64,000 nt of DNA from Alphaproteobacteria bacterium (GCA_028866275.1 JAGWIK010000001.1:62001-126000); one strand, 5' to 3'. Counted from the stretch's first letter, positions 1-8,252 are shown. The notes: generated from the letters alone by a model not told the origin. Translations and numbers: made by a program.

Positions 1-157
1 ATAGCTTCGTCGGTCCATTCCATGAAAGATGGGGCTGGCTGCTGGGGTTGGGTAAATTCGATTTCCATTATAACAATGATTCTTGTTTTTCTCTTCTCTA
101 TCTTTTCCCAACCCTCTAACCTCTGGCTTCCAGCCCCCAGCCCCCTTTTTCTGCCCC
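1..157. other. Leader region with a pyrimidine-rich, low-complexity stretch
   Basis: No gene is evident. From about 84 to 155 the plus strand is nearly free of G and made of CT-rich words (TCTAACCTCTGGC, CCAGCCCCCAGCCCCC). This resembles the short CCTCCAGCC-type words upstream of rlmJ near 59730-59750. The stretch runs into the start of the glycosyltransferase and contains no clear Shine-Dalgarno. Confidence 0.4.
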
Positions 158-1801
158 ATGTCCATCGCCATCCACTATACCGCCATCAAACCGCCGACCG
201 GCACGGAACGCGAAGTCTTCGGCCTGCAGGTCGCGATTGCGGACTGGGTCACGGCCTATATGCGCCACGCGCGCAGCGAAACCCTGACTTTTCTGATCGG
301 CGACGCGCAGGAAAGCGACGAAATCCGGAAAATCGCGGCAACGGCGGGCGTCGATGCGCGACGGCTGGCCTTGCTCGACCGCCGCTTTCCCGAACGCAAT
401 ATGGCGTCGCTGGCCACCGTGTTCCGGCCCGAACCCGACACGCGCAATTTATTGTGGCAACGCCAGTTTTACGGCAATTTTTCCTTCTGCGGCCTTGCCC
501 ACGCCATCAGCGGCACGGAAGCGGGCGACGTGTTGCAGGATTATATCCTCGCGCCGTCGGAACCCGGCGACGCCATCGTCTGTCCGTCGCATGCGGTGCG
601 TGATGCCGTGCGCGCTTTTTGGGATCATTACGCCGATTACCTGCACCGCCGTTTTGGCGCGACCTATAAATGCCCCGTGCAATTGCCCGTCATCCCGCTG
701 GGCGTCGATATAGAAAAATTCGAACGCCGCGCGACGCCCGACAAACGCGCCGCGCAACGCCGCGCGTTGAATATCGCCGACGATGAAATTGTTCTGTTGT
801 GGGTCGGGCGGCTCAGCGCGGCGATCAAGGCGCATCCGCTGGCGATGTTCCGCGCGGCGGAACTGGCGGCGGAAAAAACAGGAAAAAAAATCCATCTTGT
901 CATGCTTGGTTATTTCGTGCCCGCCGAGGCCGATATTCAATTCCGGGAATTGGCCGCCGCGATGTGCGCCGCCGCGCGCGTCACGTTCGTGGCCGCCGAC
1001 GATCAACGCTTTCCCGACGGGCTGTGGGCGGCGGGCGACATCTTTTTGTCGCTGGTCGATAATTGTCAGGAAAGCTTCGGCCTGACGCCGATCGAAGCGA
1101 TGGCCGCCGGCCTGCCGCGCGTCATCAGCGACTGGGACGGTTACCGCGACAGCGTCACAGACGGTCAGGACGGTTTTCTGATCCGCACGATCCAGCCGCC
1201 GCCCGGCAACGGTTTCGATTTGACGGCGCAGGTTCTGAACGGGCGTGAAGTCTATGGCGGTTTTCTGGCCAAAACCGCGCTGACCGTCGCGGTCGATGCC
1301 GAACAGGCGGCGGATCGCATCGCGCAGCTGGCGCAGAACAAGGATTTGCGCGCGTCGATCATCGCCAAGGCGCGGGCGCGCCTTCATGCCACCTATGGCT
1401 GGAAACAGGTCATCGGCCGGCACGAAGATTTGTGGCAGGAACTGGCGGTGCGCCGCCGCCTGTCGCCGCATGAAAAACGCGTATGGGCGTCGGCGCTGCC
1501 GACGCTGCCCGACCCTTATATGATGTATGAATCCTATGCCGCCGCGCGGCTGGCCGAAAGCGACCGCGTTATGGTGGCGGCTTCGGCGGCGCAGATGGAA
1601 GCTTTGTGGGCCAATAAACTTAACACCTACGGGGCCGACAGTCTGGTCGCGCCCGCCAGCATCGCGGCCCTTCTGGGGTTCATCGTCGAACAAGGCGGCG
1701 CCGATATCGCCGGTATTTTTACGCAATTTCCCGCGCTCGACCGGCCCGCTTTGTGGCGCACGCTGGGGTGGCTGCTGAAACTGGGGATTATCGCCAAATA
1801 A
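158..1801 (+). CDS. Glycosyltransferase, GT4-like
   Basis: This 547-residue protein resembles retaining GT-B glycosyltransferases of the GT4 type, which move a sugar from a nucleotide donor to a lipid, glycan or small acceptor in the cytoplasm. The C-terminal Rossmann half is clear: WVGRL near residue 215, then ESFGLTPIEAMAAGLPRVIS near 305-324, which carries the E-x7-E donor-binding signature. About 130 residues after the usual GT4 end are unassigned. I start at the ATG at 158 (MSIAIHYTA); an in-frame ATG at 83 would add 25 residues from the low-complexity leader and no signal peptide. There is no good ribosome-binding site for either start. The acceptor is unknown, and the neighbours do not suggest one. 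Confidence 0.72.
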   Translation: MSIAIHYTAIKPPTGTEREVFGLQVAIADWVTAYMRHARSETLTFLIGDAQESDEIRKIAATAGVDARRLALLDRRFPERNMASLATVFRPEPDTRNLLWQRQFYGNFSFCGLAHAISGTEAGDVLQDYILAPSEPGDAIVCPSHAVRDAVRAFWDHYADYLHRRFGATYKCPVQLPVIPLGVDIEKFERRATPDKRAAQRRALNIADDEIVLLWVGRLSAAIKAHPLAMFRAAELAAEKTGKKIHLVMLGYFVPAEADIQFRELAAAMCAAARVTFVAADDQRFPDGLWAAGDIFLSLVDNCQESFGLTPIEAMAAGLPRVISDWDGYRDSVTDGQDGFLIRTIQPPPGNGFDLTAQVLNGREVYGGFLAKTALTVAVDAEQAADRIAQLAQNKDLRASIIAKARARLHATYGWKQVIGRHEDLWQELAVRRRLSPHEKRVWASALPTLPDPYMMYESYAAARLAESDRVMVAASAAQMEALWANKLNTYGADSLVAPASIAALLGFIVEQGGADIAGIFTQFPALDRPALWRTLGWLLKLGIIAK

Positions 1802-1813
1802 ATATCTGGCGCG

Positions 1814-1831
1814 TTACCCTTGAAAGGGTAA
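1814..1831 (+). terminator. Small hairpin after the glycosyltransferase gene
   Basis: TTACCCT and AGGGTAA form a perfect 7-bp stem around TGAA, 13 nt after the stop codon. No T-run follows, so it may only be a weak terminator or a transcript-end stabiliser. It lies between the glycosyltransferase and trxA. Confidence 0.3.
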
Positions 1832-1872
1832 AATAACCCGCCATATCAAGATAAACATCAGGAGATACCGCC

Positions 1873-2199
1873 ATGGGCGCAGCCACAAAACCCGTCACCG
1901 ACGCAACCTTTGAAGCCGAAGTCCTGCAATCGGCCCAGCCCGTGCTGGTCGATTTCTGGGCCGAATGGTGCGGCCCGTGCAAAATGGTCGGGCCGGTTCT
2001 GGAAGAACTGGCCGGCGAGATGCAAGGTCAGGTGGTCATCGCCAAGATGGACGTCGACAACAACCCGATGACGCCCAGCAAATACGGCATCCGCAGCATC
2101 CCGACCCTGATGATGTTCAAGGGTGGCAATCTTGTCGCCACCAAGGTCGGCGCGTTGCCCAAAACCGCGCTGCAGGCCTGGATTAAAGAACACGCCTGA
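1873..2199 (+). CDS. trxA: Thioredoxin 1
   Basis: This 108-residue cytoplasmic dithiol oxidoreductase passes electrons from thioredoxin reductase to ribonucleotide reductase and other targets. The active site WCGPCK sits at about residues 34-39 in FWAEWCGPCK. The cis-proline is in the later segment SIPTLMMFKGG. Length and pattern match classical TrxA. A GGAGAT ribosome-binding site precedes the ATG at a good distance. In many alphaproteobacteria trxA follows addA; here it is about 14 kb from addA, so the usual order is broken. Confidence 0.95.
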   Translation: MGAATKPVTDATFEAEVLQSAQPVLVDFWAEWCGPCKMVGPVLEELAGEMQGQVVIAKMDVDNNPMTPSKYGIRSIPTLMMFKGGNLVATKVGALPKTALQAWIKEHA

Positions 2200-2213
2200 T
2201 CGGCGCGCTGGCT

Positions 2214-2798
2214 TTGTCCGCTTTCCTCGACCTCGCCCAGATCATCCTGATCGACCTCTCGCTGGCGGCCGATAACGCCCTGGTGGTCGGCGCGGCGGTG
2301 GCTTCGCTGCCGCGCGGGCAGCGTCACCGCGCGCTGATGGCGGGTATCGGTGTCGCGACCGTGCTGCGCATCCTGATGGCATTTTTTGCCGTGCAATTGC
2401 TGCACATCACGGGGTTGATGCTGGCGGGCGGCATTTTGCTGGCATGGGTGGCGTGGAAAATGGCGCGCGAATTCCATCACGCGCATCGCCGGCATCAAAA
2501 TTCCGAACATTCCGCGCCGCCGCACCGAACGATGGCCGCGGTTCGGCAGATCATCGTCGCCGATGTCTCGATGTCGCTCGACAATGTGCTGGGCGTCGCC
2601 GGTGTCGCCCGCGACCATACTGCCGCGCTTGTTGTTGGGCTTGCATTGTCGGTGCTGCTGATGGGCGCGGCTTCGACCGCTATCGCGCGGCTGTCGGAAC
2701 GGTTTCCGAAGGTCATGCTGGTCGGCGTGGCCATCGTCCTGTATACCGCCCTGCGCATGATATATGACGGCGCGCATCAAATCGGCCTTTTTGCCTGA
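2214..2798 (+). CDS. TerC/YjbE family integral membrane protein
   Basis: This 194-residue protein has about six membrane segments and the twin TerC-family motifs: DLSLAADNALVVG in the first helix and DVSMSLDNVLGVAG in the fourth. These acidic/Asn pairs are thought to bind metal ions, and family members are linked to manganese export, tellurite resistance and membrane metal homeostasis. A His-rich loop (FHHAHRRH) lies between the halves. The start is a TTG at 2214, 14 nt after trxA, with no clear Shine-Dalgarno, so translation may depend on trxA. Substrate is inferred only from the family. Confidence 0.8.
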   Translation: MSAFLDLAQIILIDLSLAADNALVVGAAVASLPRGQRHRALMAGIGVATVLRILMAFFAVQLLHITGLMLAGGILLAWVAWKMAREFHHAHRRHQNSEHSAPPHRTMAAVRQIIVADVSMSLDNVLGVAGVARDHTAALVVGLALSVLLMGAASTAIARLSERFPKVMLVGVAIVLYTALRMIYDGAHQIGLFA

Positions 2799-2807
2799 TC
2801 CGGTTCT

Positions 2808-3476
2808 TTATCTGACGCCGTTCAGAAACAAATCGACGGTATTTGTGATCCACGCCGCTATCTCATCCTTGGTCATCGGCACCCCCAACCCATAGGCGCG
2901 GCGTTGGGGCGCCGTGATCAGCATCAGCAAAAACTGCTCCGCGGCGAAAACGGGGTCTATCCGCGCGTCGGCATGACAGTGCCGCAGCGCGTCGGCAATG
3001 CGGCTGATGGCCTCTGCGCGCATGCCTTGTTCGGTTACGATCATGGCCAGTTCGGGAAAGCGCGACGCTTCGGCGATAATGATGCGGTTTAATGCCAAAG
3101 CTTCGGGCGACAAGGCGCCGTGCAAAATAACCTGCGCGACGCGGCGCAAAACGGCGTCGATATCATCGCCCGCGAACAGATTGCTGACGCCATCCATGTC
3201 GGCCGGCCTGACATGCGCAACGATCCGGCGCACCACGGCGCGAAAAATATCCGGCTTGCCGTCGAAACGCGCGTAGAAAGTCCGCTTGGAAACCCGCGCG
3301 CGCCGCGCGATTTCCTCGATGCTCGTCGCGCCATAACCTTCATGAAAAAACAGGAAAGCGGCGGCGTCCAGGATTTTATCCCCGATCTTGCCCGCCTGTT
3401 CGCGCGACGGACGCCCGCCGCGGCGCGGCGCGGCGGGCGCATCGGGAATCTTTGTGTCGGAAATTCTTGCTGTCAT
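2808..3476 (-). CDS. TetR/AcrR family transcriptional regulator
   Basis: This 222-residue protein has an N-terminal TetR helix-turn-helix (about residues 30-80) with ILDAAAFLFFHEGYGATSIEEIA and VSKRTFYARF, a close match to the family recognition helix. The C-terminal ligand domain resembles the AefR-like type. Its ATG overlaps the stop of the upstream secreted-protein gene by 4 nt (ATGA), so the two are probably translated together from one promoter. A 12-bp palindrome next to that promoter is a good candidate for its operator, implying autorepression. The ligand is unknown. It converges on the TerC-like gene with only 9 nt between. Confidence 0.88.
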   Translation of the reverse strand: MTARISDTKIPDAPAAPRRGGRPSREQAGKIGDKILDAAAFLFFHEGYGATSIEEIARRARVSKRTFYARFDGKPDIFRAVVRRIVAHVRPADMDGVSNLFAGDDIDAVLRRVAQVILHGALSPEALALNRIIIAEASRFPELAMIVTEQGMRAEAISRIADALRHCHADARIDPVFAAEQFLLMLITAPQRRAYGLGVPMTKDEIAAWITNTVDLFLNGVR

Positions 3477-3880
3477 CGTGAATAGGCATAATAACCCGAA
3501 TAACCATAGGCGGGCGGATAGTTATAAACCACAACACGCGGCTGCGCGTAAACAGGTTGCGCATAAACCGGTGCGGCATAAACAACGCGTGCAGGGGGCG
3601 GTTCGCCGATATCGCCTATGGTCGCCGCCATGCCTAAAGCCGCGGCACTGGCCGCCGCAACGCCGAACAACAACCCGCCGCCATGCCAGCGGCCACCATC
3701 ATCGTCGCCGTGGAAATAGTTTGCGTGCCCCCATCCGCCACGATCCCATCCGCCGTGGCCCCAGCCGCCATGCCCCCAGCCCCCATGACCCCATCCATCG
3801 GCTTTGGCGGGCGACAACGGCGTGACAGCCAGCGCCGCCACCATCGCGGCAACAGCCGCAAATTTCATCTTGTTCTTCAT
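3473..3880 (-). CDS. Secreted Gly/Trp/His-rich repeat protein
   Basis: I do not recognise a function. The 135-residue product begins with a Sec signal peptide (MKNKMKFAAVAAMVAALAV, cleavage likely after AKA). Next come four to five WGHGG-type repeats (about residues 29-53), a hydrophobic stretch rich in Ala and Gly (about 69-88), and a tail with APVYAQPVYAQP plus Tyr-rich residues. Such short secreted proteins are often envelope-associated, and the His residues could bind metal, but that is inference. I start at the ATG at 3880 because GGAGG precedes it by 5 nt; longer in-frame starts lack this. It is the first gene of a two-gene unit with tetR. Confidence 0.7.
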   Translation of the reverse strand: MKNKMKFAAVAAMVAALAVTPLSPAKADGWGHGGWGHGGWGHGGWDRGGWGHANYFHGDDDGGRWHGGGLLFGVAAASAAALGMAATIGDIGEPPPARVVYAAPVYAQPVYAQPRVVVYNYPPAYGYSGYYAYSR

Positions 3881-3954
3881 ATCGGCCTCCATTGTTGGAA
3901 GACGCCCCTTCGCGTGGGGCTTGAGAAAAGAGACCAGATCTCTAAACTCAACGC

Positions 3955-3974
3955 AACGGTACCGTTCCATTATG
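3955..3974 (-). promoter_or_regulatory. Promoter -10 with palindromic operator for the tetR unit
   Basis: On the minus strand CATAAT (3969-3974) reads as a -10 box. Two nt downstream lies AACGGTACCGTT (3955-3966), a perfect 12-bp palindrome sitting where transcription would start. The -35 is weak (TTGCGC, about 19 nt upstream). This geometry fits a TetR autorepression site for the gly-rich/tetR operon. It is inferred from position only. Confidence 0.5.
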
Positions 3975-4059
3975 GCGCGATTGTGACGGAAATGCGCAAA
4001 GATTGAGAAACAAATAAGCGTATATTTATCAATATGTTGGTCTGGTTTCGGCCCCGATT

Positions 4060-4563
4060 TTACCCGCGCCCGCGCTTAACCTGCACGACTTTGCCCCCGA
4101 CGCGCACCGGCCGTTCGGCAAAACCGCCCAGACTGACCATGCGATCGTAAATCACCAACGCGCCCGCAATGCCGACATTGACGCAGAATTTGGTCGGGAT
4201 CTTCACGACATGATCGCACCGCGCCACCATCTGCGGCGACAGGCTGCCTTTTTCCGGGCCCAGAATATAGGCCGCGCGCAACGGGTGGCGGAAACTGGGC
4301 AGGTCGACGGCGTCGTCGATCAATTCAACCCCGACCAACGAACAATCCTTGGGCAGCGTGAATTCATCGGCATTTTTATAGGCATAAAAAGGCAAATGAA
4401 TATCGGCATGCGACGTGTCGGTCGATTTAATTTCGGCATAATTGGCGGTGGCGTTGACGGTAAAGAAAAAACTCGCGCCGAATGCGTGCGACGTGCGCAC
4501 CAGATTGCCCAGATTAAACCCTTTATTGATGCCCTCGGCCCCGACGGCGAAATATCCGCGCAT
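4060..4563 (-). CDS. TrmH/SpoU-family RNA 2'-O-methyltransferase
   Basis: This 167-residue SPOUT methyltransferase should use S-adenosylmethionine to methylate a ribose 2'-OH in tRNA or rRNA. Family motifs are in order: NLGNLVRTSHAFGA (motif 1), YILGPEKGSLS (motif 2) and IPTKFCVNVGIAGALVIYDR (motif 3, the knot region). It has no extra RNA-binding domain, so it resembles the small TrmL-like class. I chose the ATG at 4563, preceded by GGAG at 7 nt; the longer frame start adds only six residues. A terminator upstream separates it from the ammonium transporter gene. The exact target nucleotide cannot be read from sequence. Confidence 0.85.
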   Translation of the reverse strand: MRGYFAVGAEGINKGFNLGNLVRTSHAFGASFFFTVNATANYAEIKSTDTSHADIHLPFYAYKNADEFTLPKDCSLVGVELIDDAVDLPSFRHPLRAAYILGPEKGSLSPQMVARCDHVVKIPTKFCVNVGIAGALVIYDRMVSLGGFAERPVRVGGKVVQVKRGRG

Positions 4564-4576
4564 TTCACTTCTCCAT

Positions 4577-4610
4577 AACAAAAGGGGCGCGGGAAAACCG
4601 CGCCCCTTTC
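4577..4610 (-). terminator. Rho-independent terminator after the ammonium transporter gene
   Basis: AAAGGGGCGCGG (4581-4592) pairs perfectly with CCGCGCCCCTTT (4598-4609) around a 5-nt loop. On the minus strand the stem ends in a short T-rich tract (TTTTGTT). It lies 20 nt past the transporter stop and just before the methyltransferase ribosome-binding site. The plus strand side also has a T-rich tail, so it could act both ways. Confidence 0.78.
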
Positions 4611-4629
4611 TGTTTCTAGGCCAACCGCT

Positions 4630-5976
4630 TTATCGCTGCAAGGCTTCGCCGTGCAACGCAACGTCCAGCCCTTGCCGTTCGACGTCTTCGGGCACGCGCA
4701 AACCCATCGTGCGATGAACGACGAACAGAATGGCCAACGTGCCCACGGCGCACCACGCCATCGTCCAGCCGATACCTTCAAGCTGAACCAATATCTGTCC
4801 CGGATTTCCGTCAATCGCGCCCGCTTGCGACGCTACGCCGCTGATCGCGGCGCGGGCGAACACGCCGGTCAGAATGGCGCCGACAATCCCGCCGACGCCG
4901 TGGATGGCAAAGCAATCGAGGCTATCATCGAGAAGATGGAATTTTTCCTTGAAAAACGCCGCCGACAGAAAACACACCGGCCCGCCGATCGCGCCGATAA
5001 TCAACGCCCCGGTGGCGTCGACAAAACCCGACGCTGGCGTAATGACGACCAGCCCCGAAATCGCGCCGGTAATCATGCCCAGCACGCTTGGCTTGCCCTT
5101 GATCTTCCATTCGACCGCCATCCATGTCAGCGCCGCTATGGCGGCGGCGATCATCGTCACGGTCATCGCCATCGCGGCGCGGCCATTGGCGGCCAACGCC
5201 GAACCGGCATTGAACCCGAACCAGCCCACCCACAACAAGGACGCGCCGACGACGCTATAGGCCGGATTATGCGGCGCGAAATTTTCTTCGACATGCAGCC
5301 GCTTGCCGATGAACAAAGCGGCGATCAACCCCGCGACCCCGGCATTGATATGCACGACCGTGCCGCCGGCGAAGTCCAGGATGCCGTCATTGGCCAGAAA
5401 ACCGTTGGGGTGCCACACCCAATGGGCGATGGGGGCGTAAACGATGATTGACCACAACCCCATGAACACCAGCATCGACGAAAATTTGATGCGGTCGCAA
5501 AACGCGCCTGCGATCAGCGCAGGCGTGATAATGGCGAATGTCATCTGAAACATCATATACAACGCTTCGGGAATGGTGGTCGGCGTCGCGCCCGCCGTGC
5601 CCGCGCCCAATGTGAAGGCGTCGTTGAATCCCATGTTGGACAGGAAGGCGCGGCTGAAATCCCCGATATAGGCGTTGCCGTTGGTGAAGGCCAAACTGTA
5701 TCCGACGACGACCCACAACACCGCGACCAGACAGGCGGTGGCAAAGCTCTGCATCACGGTGGCCAGAACATTATGTTTGCGCACCATGCCGCCGTAAAAA
5801 ACCGCCAGCCCCGGAATGGTCATCAGCAATACCAGCGCGGTCGATGTCAGCATCCACGCCGTGTCGCCCGCGTTAATAGGCGCGGCGGCTGCGGTATCGG
5901 CAAAGGCATGGCCTTGCGTCATCATCAGGCCGGACAGAACGCCCAGCAAAAAACGGGGCAAAAAGCGGGAAATCAT
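4630..5976 (-). CDS. amtB: Ammonium transporter (Amt family)
   Basis: This 448-residue inner-membrane channel conducts ammonium/ammonia. A signal-peptide-like first segment is followed by about eleven helices. Typical stretches are TIPGLAVFYGGMVRKHN, FAGGTVVHINAGVAGLI and DCFAIHGVGGIVGAILTG; the last two carry the paired pore histidines of the family. I start at the ATG at 5976, preceded by GGAG; the open frame extends further upstream but without features. Bacterial amtB usually sits next to a PII gene (glnK), but none is present here, so regulation by PII would be from elsewhere. Confidence 0.92.
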   Translation of the reverse strand: MISRFLPRFLLGVLSGLMMTQGHAFADTAAAAPINAGDTAWMLTSTALVLLMTIPGLAVFYGGMVRKHNVLATVMQSFATACLVAVLWVVVGYSLAFTNGNAYIGDFSRAFLSNMGFNDAFTLGAGTAGATPTTIPEALYMMFQMTFAIITPALIAGAFCDRIKFSSMLVFMGLWSIIVYAPIAHWVWHPNGFLANDGILDFAGGTVVHINAGVAGLIAALFIGKRLHVEENFAPHNPAYSVVGASLLWVGWFGFNAGSALAANGRAAMAMTVTMIAAAIAALTWMAVEWKIKGKPSVLGMITGAISGLVVITPASGFVDATGALIIGAIGGPVCFLSAAFFKEKFHLLDDSLDCFAIHGVGGIVGAILTGVFARAAISGVASQAGAIDGNPGQILVQLEGIGWTMAWCAVGTLAILFVVHRTMGLRVPEDVERQGLDVALHGEALQR

Positions 5977-6068
5977 CGGGCGTCTCCATGAAAATAAGGG
6001 GGGCGGACGTCGTGCGAACAATCCATAATTGCTACATGGCCGCGTCGAATCGTCAAGAACAAAGACGC

Positions 6069-6707
6069 TTAGGTTATGTGCGCCAGCACGGCCGGCGGCG
6101 CGTTCCATTGGCGGATATGCCATCCGTCATCGCCGTGTTCCATCACGCAGACATGGCCCGTCGCGACCTTGCGGTCGGGGAATGCGGCGGCATTGACGGC
6201 CTGCGCGGCAAAAAAACGCAATATGCCGTTGCTGGAAATGGCCATTGCGGTTTGCGCGCCGGACAGGCGCGTGGCCTCGCCCAAAATGGCCGCCGCATTG
6301 GCGCGTAATTGCGCTTCGTCGGGCGACCAACCGGGGGAGGGTGGGAAAATGCCGTTTTTGTTCCAGCCCGCCAATTCGGCGTCGCCGCCTGTCGCGATAA
6401 TTTCGTCAGTCGATTTGCCTTCCCACGCGCCGTAATCAATCTCGCGCAACCGGTCGTCGATGCGCAAAGCCGCCGCATCGAAACCGGTGATCGCCATGAT
6501 GATCGCCGCCGTTTCCCGCGTGCGCCGCAACGGGCCGCAGGACAAAACCGACGGAACAAGGCCCGCCTGACGCAGCGCCTCGCCGATCGCGCGCGCCTGC
6601 GCCACACCCTTGTCAACCAACGGCAAATCCGTGCGCGCGCCGACCCAGACGGGTTTATCTTCGGGCGCGAACGTGTTGCCGTGGCGGGCCAGAATCAGAC
6701 GCGTCAT
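6069..6707 (-). CDS. Histidine-phosphatase-fold protein, second catalytic His absent
   Basis: This 212-residue protein has the phosphoglycerate-mutase-like fold. The phosphohistidine motif LARHG is at residues 6-10, RRTRETA near 61-67 and the acidic segment EIDYGAWEGKS near 89-99. The second histidine, normally in a V-x-H-G-G-type motif, is replaced: the matching segment reads AISSNGILRFF. The enzyme may be altered or inactive, or may belong to a subfamily with this variant. It overlaps the KdsB-like gene by 4 nt, so it may serve the same sugar pathway, perhaps on a sugar phosphate; this is inference. Confidence 0.78.
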   Translation of the reverse strand: MTRLILARHGNTFAPEDKPVWVGARTDLPLVDKGVAQARAIGEALRQAGLVPSVLSCGPLRRTRETAAIIMAITGFDAAALRIDDRLREIDYGAWEGKSTDEIIATGGDAELAGWNKNGIFPPSPGWSPDEAQLRANAAAILGEATRLSGAQTAMAISSNGILRFFAAQAVNAAAFPDRKVATGHVCVMEHGDDGWHIRQWNAPPAVLAHIT

Positions 6708-7495
6708 ACCAACTCGCCTTCGCGCGCGATGATGGATTCGATAATGGGCACATCTTCGGGCGCGTCGACCGACCCGTGGGTGCGGCCCCTGTAATCGACA
6801 ATGGCGATGCGGATTTTCATGCCATGTTCCAGCGCGCGCAATTGCTCCAGCCCTTCCGCCGTTTCCAGCGGTGTCGGCGTCAGCGTGACATAGCGATCCA
6901 GCCCGCGCCGGCGATAGCCATATAACCCGATATGGCGATATATCGCCGCCGCATCGGGGTTGCGCAAAAAGGGAATGACGGATTTAGAAAAATACAGGGC
7001 GTTATGCTGTGTGTCGAAAACGACCGTGCACCCGCTGGCGGGCGACACGGCTTTGTGCGCGCGAAACGCATCCAATGCCGCGCCGTCCAGCCGCACCGCG
7101 GGCGTCACGATATCGGCATCGGGCGCGGCCCGCATGGCGTCCAGCATCGCCTCCAAAACCCATGGCGGCGTCAGCAGGGCGTCGCCCTGCAAATTCAAAA
7201 CAATGTCTTCGGCAATGCCGGCGGCACGGACGGCGGCCTGTACGCGTTCGGTGCCGTTGGCGCAGGCGGCGGGCGTCATGACGCTTTCCGCGCCGAACGA
7301 CGCGGCATGGGCGGCGATACGCGCATCGTCGGTGGCGATGACGACGCGGGAACAGCCGCGCACCGCGCGGGCAATGCGCCACACCCGTTCCAGCATCGAC
7401 CGGCCGGCGATATTATGCAACGGCTTTCCGGGAAAGCGCGTCGAGGCGTAACGCGCGGGAATAACAATGGCGGCGGCGGAAGAGTCCGGTGTCAT
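6704..7495 (-). CDS. KdsB-like CMP-sugar synthetase (3-deoxy-manno-octulosonate cytidylyltransferase family)
   Basis: This 263-residue cytidylyltransferase belongs to the KdsB family, which activates Kdo as CMP-Kdo for lipopolysaccharide or capsule. It has IPARYASTRFPGKPL (about 12-26) for nucleotide binding, CANGTERV near 78-85 and NLQGDALLTP at 101-110. Canonical KdsB has QGDEP at this last site; here Glu-Pro became Ala-Leu, while the metal-binding Asp stays. The variant and its operon with a phosphatase suggest a paralog acting on Kdo or a related ulosonic acid. I leave the symbol empty for that reason. 4-nt overlaps join it to genes on both sides. Confidence 0.8.
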   Translation of the reverse strand: MTPDSSAAAIVIPARYASTRFPGKPLHNIAGRSMLERVWRIARAVRGCSRVVIATDDARIAAHAASFGAESVMTPAACANGTERVQAAVRAAGIAEDIVLNLQGDALLTPPWVLEAMLDAMRAAPDADIVTPAVRLDGAALDAFRAHKAVSPASGCTVVFDTQHNALYFSKSVIPFLRNPDAAAIYRHIGLYGYRRRGLDRYVTLTPTPLETAEGLEQLRALEHGMKIRIAIVDYRGRTHGSVDAPEDVPIIESIIAREGELV

Positions 7496-7839
7496 GACCC
7501 CATCCGCGATCCCGACGCCTGATCGTAAATATCCTGAATAATGACGCGCTGTTTAACGCGGAACGCCATGCGGTCCTGCACCGGTTTCGGCAGATCGGAC
7601 ATCTTGAACAAATTCTTTTTCAGCAAAACCATAATGATGTCTTCGACTGCGCGCGCCATTTCATTGTCGGTGCGGCGCAATTCGCCCAGCGCGATTTCGA
7701 CCTGTAACGGGTCTTGCCCGCGCTTTTTCAGGAACTCGACGACTTCGGGGTGATTGTGCGGCAGCAGATCGCCGCCGACCAGCGTGCGGGCGCTGGCCTT
7801 GTTGATTTTGCCGCTCTCATCGCGCATGACATAGGGCAT
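7492..7839 (-). CDS. Conserved small protein of unknown function
   Basis: This 115-residue soluble protein begins MPYVMRDESGKI and contains HNHPEVVEFLKKRG near residues 29-42. Similar short proteins starting MPYV-RD occur in Rhodospirillales, sometimes carrying the misleading name 'tryptophan synthase subunit beta like'; I recall this from family knowledge and could not check it. No catalytic motif is visible, and the C-terminal half looks helical and basic. The ATG at 7839 is chosen because AAGGA precedes it; longer frames lack a site. It heads the three-gene unit with the KdsB-like gene (4-nt overlap). Confidence 0.7.
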   Translation of the reverse strand: MPYVMRDESGKINKASARTLVGGDLLPHNHPEVVEFLKKRGQDPLQVEIALGELRRTDNEMARAVEDIIMVLLKKNLFKMSDLPKPVQDRMAFRVKQRVIIQDIYDQASGSRMGS

Positions 7840-7982
7840 GGAAAATCCTTTTCTGAACGACGAATCATTACCATATCGCCTTTGCGCGCGGGAGTGATTA
7901 TTTGGGGGTAGATTCGCAACGCCATCTGGTTTAAAAATCGCGCCCTGTCTCGATTTCGGGAATTGCATATAAGGAAATACCC

Positions 7983-8246
7983 ATGTCCAATGACGAAACC
8001 AGTAATACCGGCGGCATTTCAGGGGAAAGACTGCGCTCGTTTATCCAGCGCATCGAAAAACTGGAAGAAGATAAAGCGGCCGTCGGCGAAGACCTGAAGG
8101 AAGTCTATGCCGAAGCCAAAGGCGTCGGATTCGACACCAAAATTATCCGCCAGATCGTGCGCCTGCGTAAAATCGAAGTCGAAAAACGCCGCGAAACCGA
8201 CGAATTGCTGGATCTGTACAAAGCGGCGATAGGTATGGAAGACTAA
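7983..8246 (+). CDS. gapR: GapR-like DUF2312 nucleoid-associated protein
   Basis: This 87-residue helical protein matches DUF2312, whose Caulobacter member GapR binds AT-rich, overtwisted DNA and helps topoisomerases ahead of replication and transcription. The characteristic segments are ERLRSFIQRIEKLEEDK (about 15-31) and AEAKGVGFDTKIIRQIVRLR (about 43-62), with coiled-coil heptads. Length agrees with the family. AAGGAAAT precedes the ATG. It is read divergently from the KdsB-like unit, and 6 nt separate it from the YdcF-like gene, so the two may be co-transcribed. Confidence 0.9.
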   Translation: MSNDETSNTGGISGERLRSFIQRIEKLEEDKAAVGEDLKEVYAEAKGVGFDTKIIRQIVRLRKIEVEKRRETDELLDLYKAAIGMED

Positions 8247-8252
8247 GAAGGC

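Noticed and set aside
22..603. 193-residue open frame
   Set aside because: It is a shadow of the glycosyltransferase in another frame and has no protein-family pattern.
449..1726. 425-residue minus-strand open frame
   Set aside because: It lies antisense within the glycosyltransferase and consists of Arg/Gly-rich sequence typical of GC-rich shadows.
3735..3800. CRISPR-like or minisatellite array
   Set aside because: The repeated GC-rich units encode the in-frame WGHGG repeats of the secreted protein, with no spacers.
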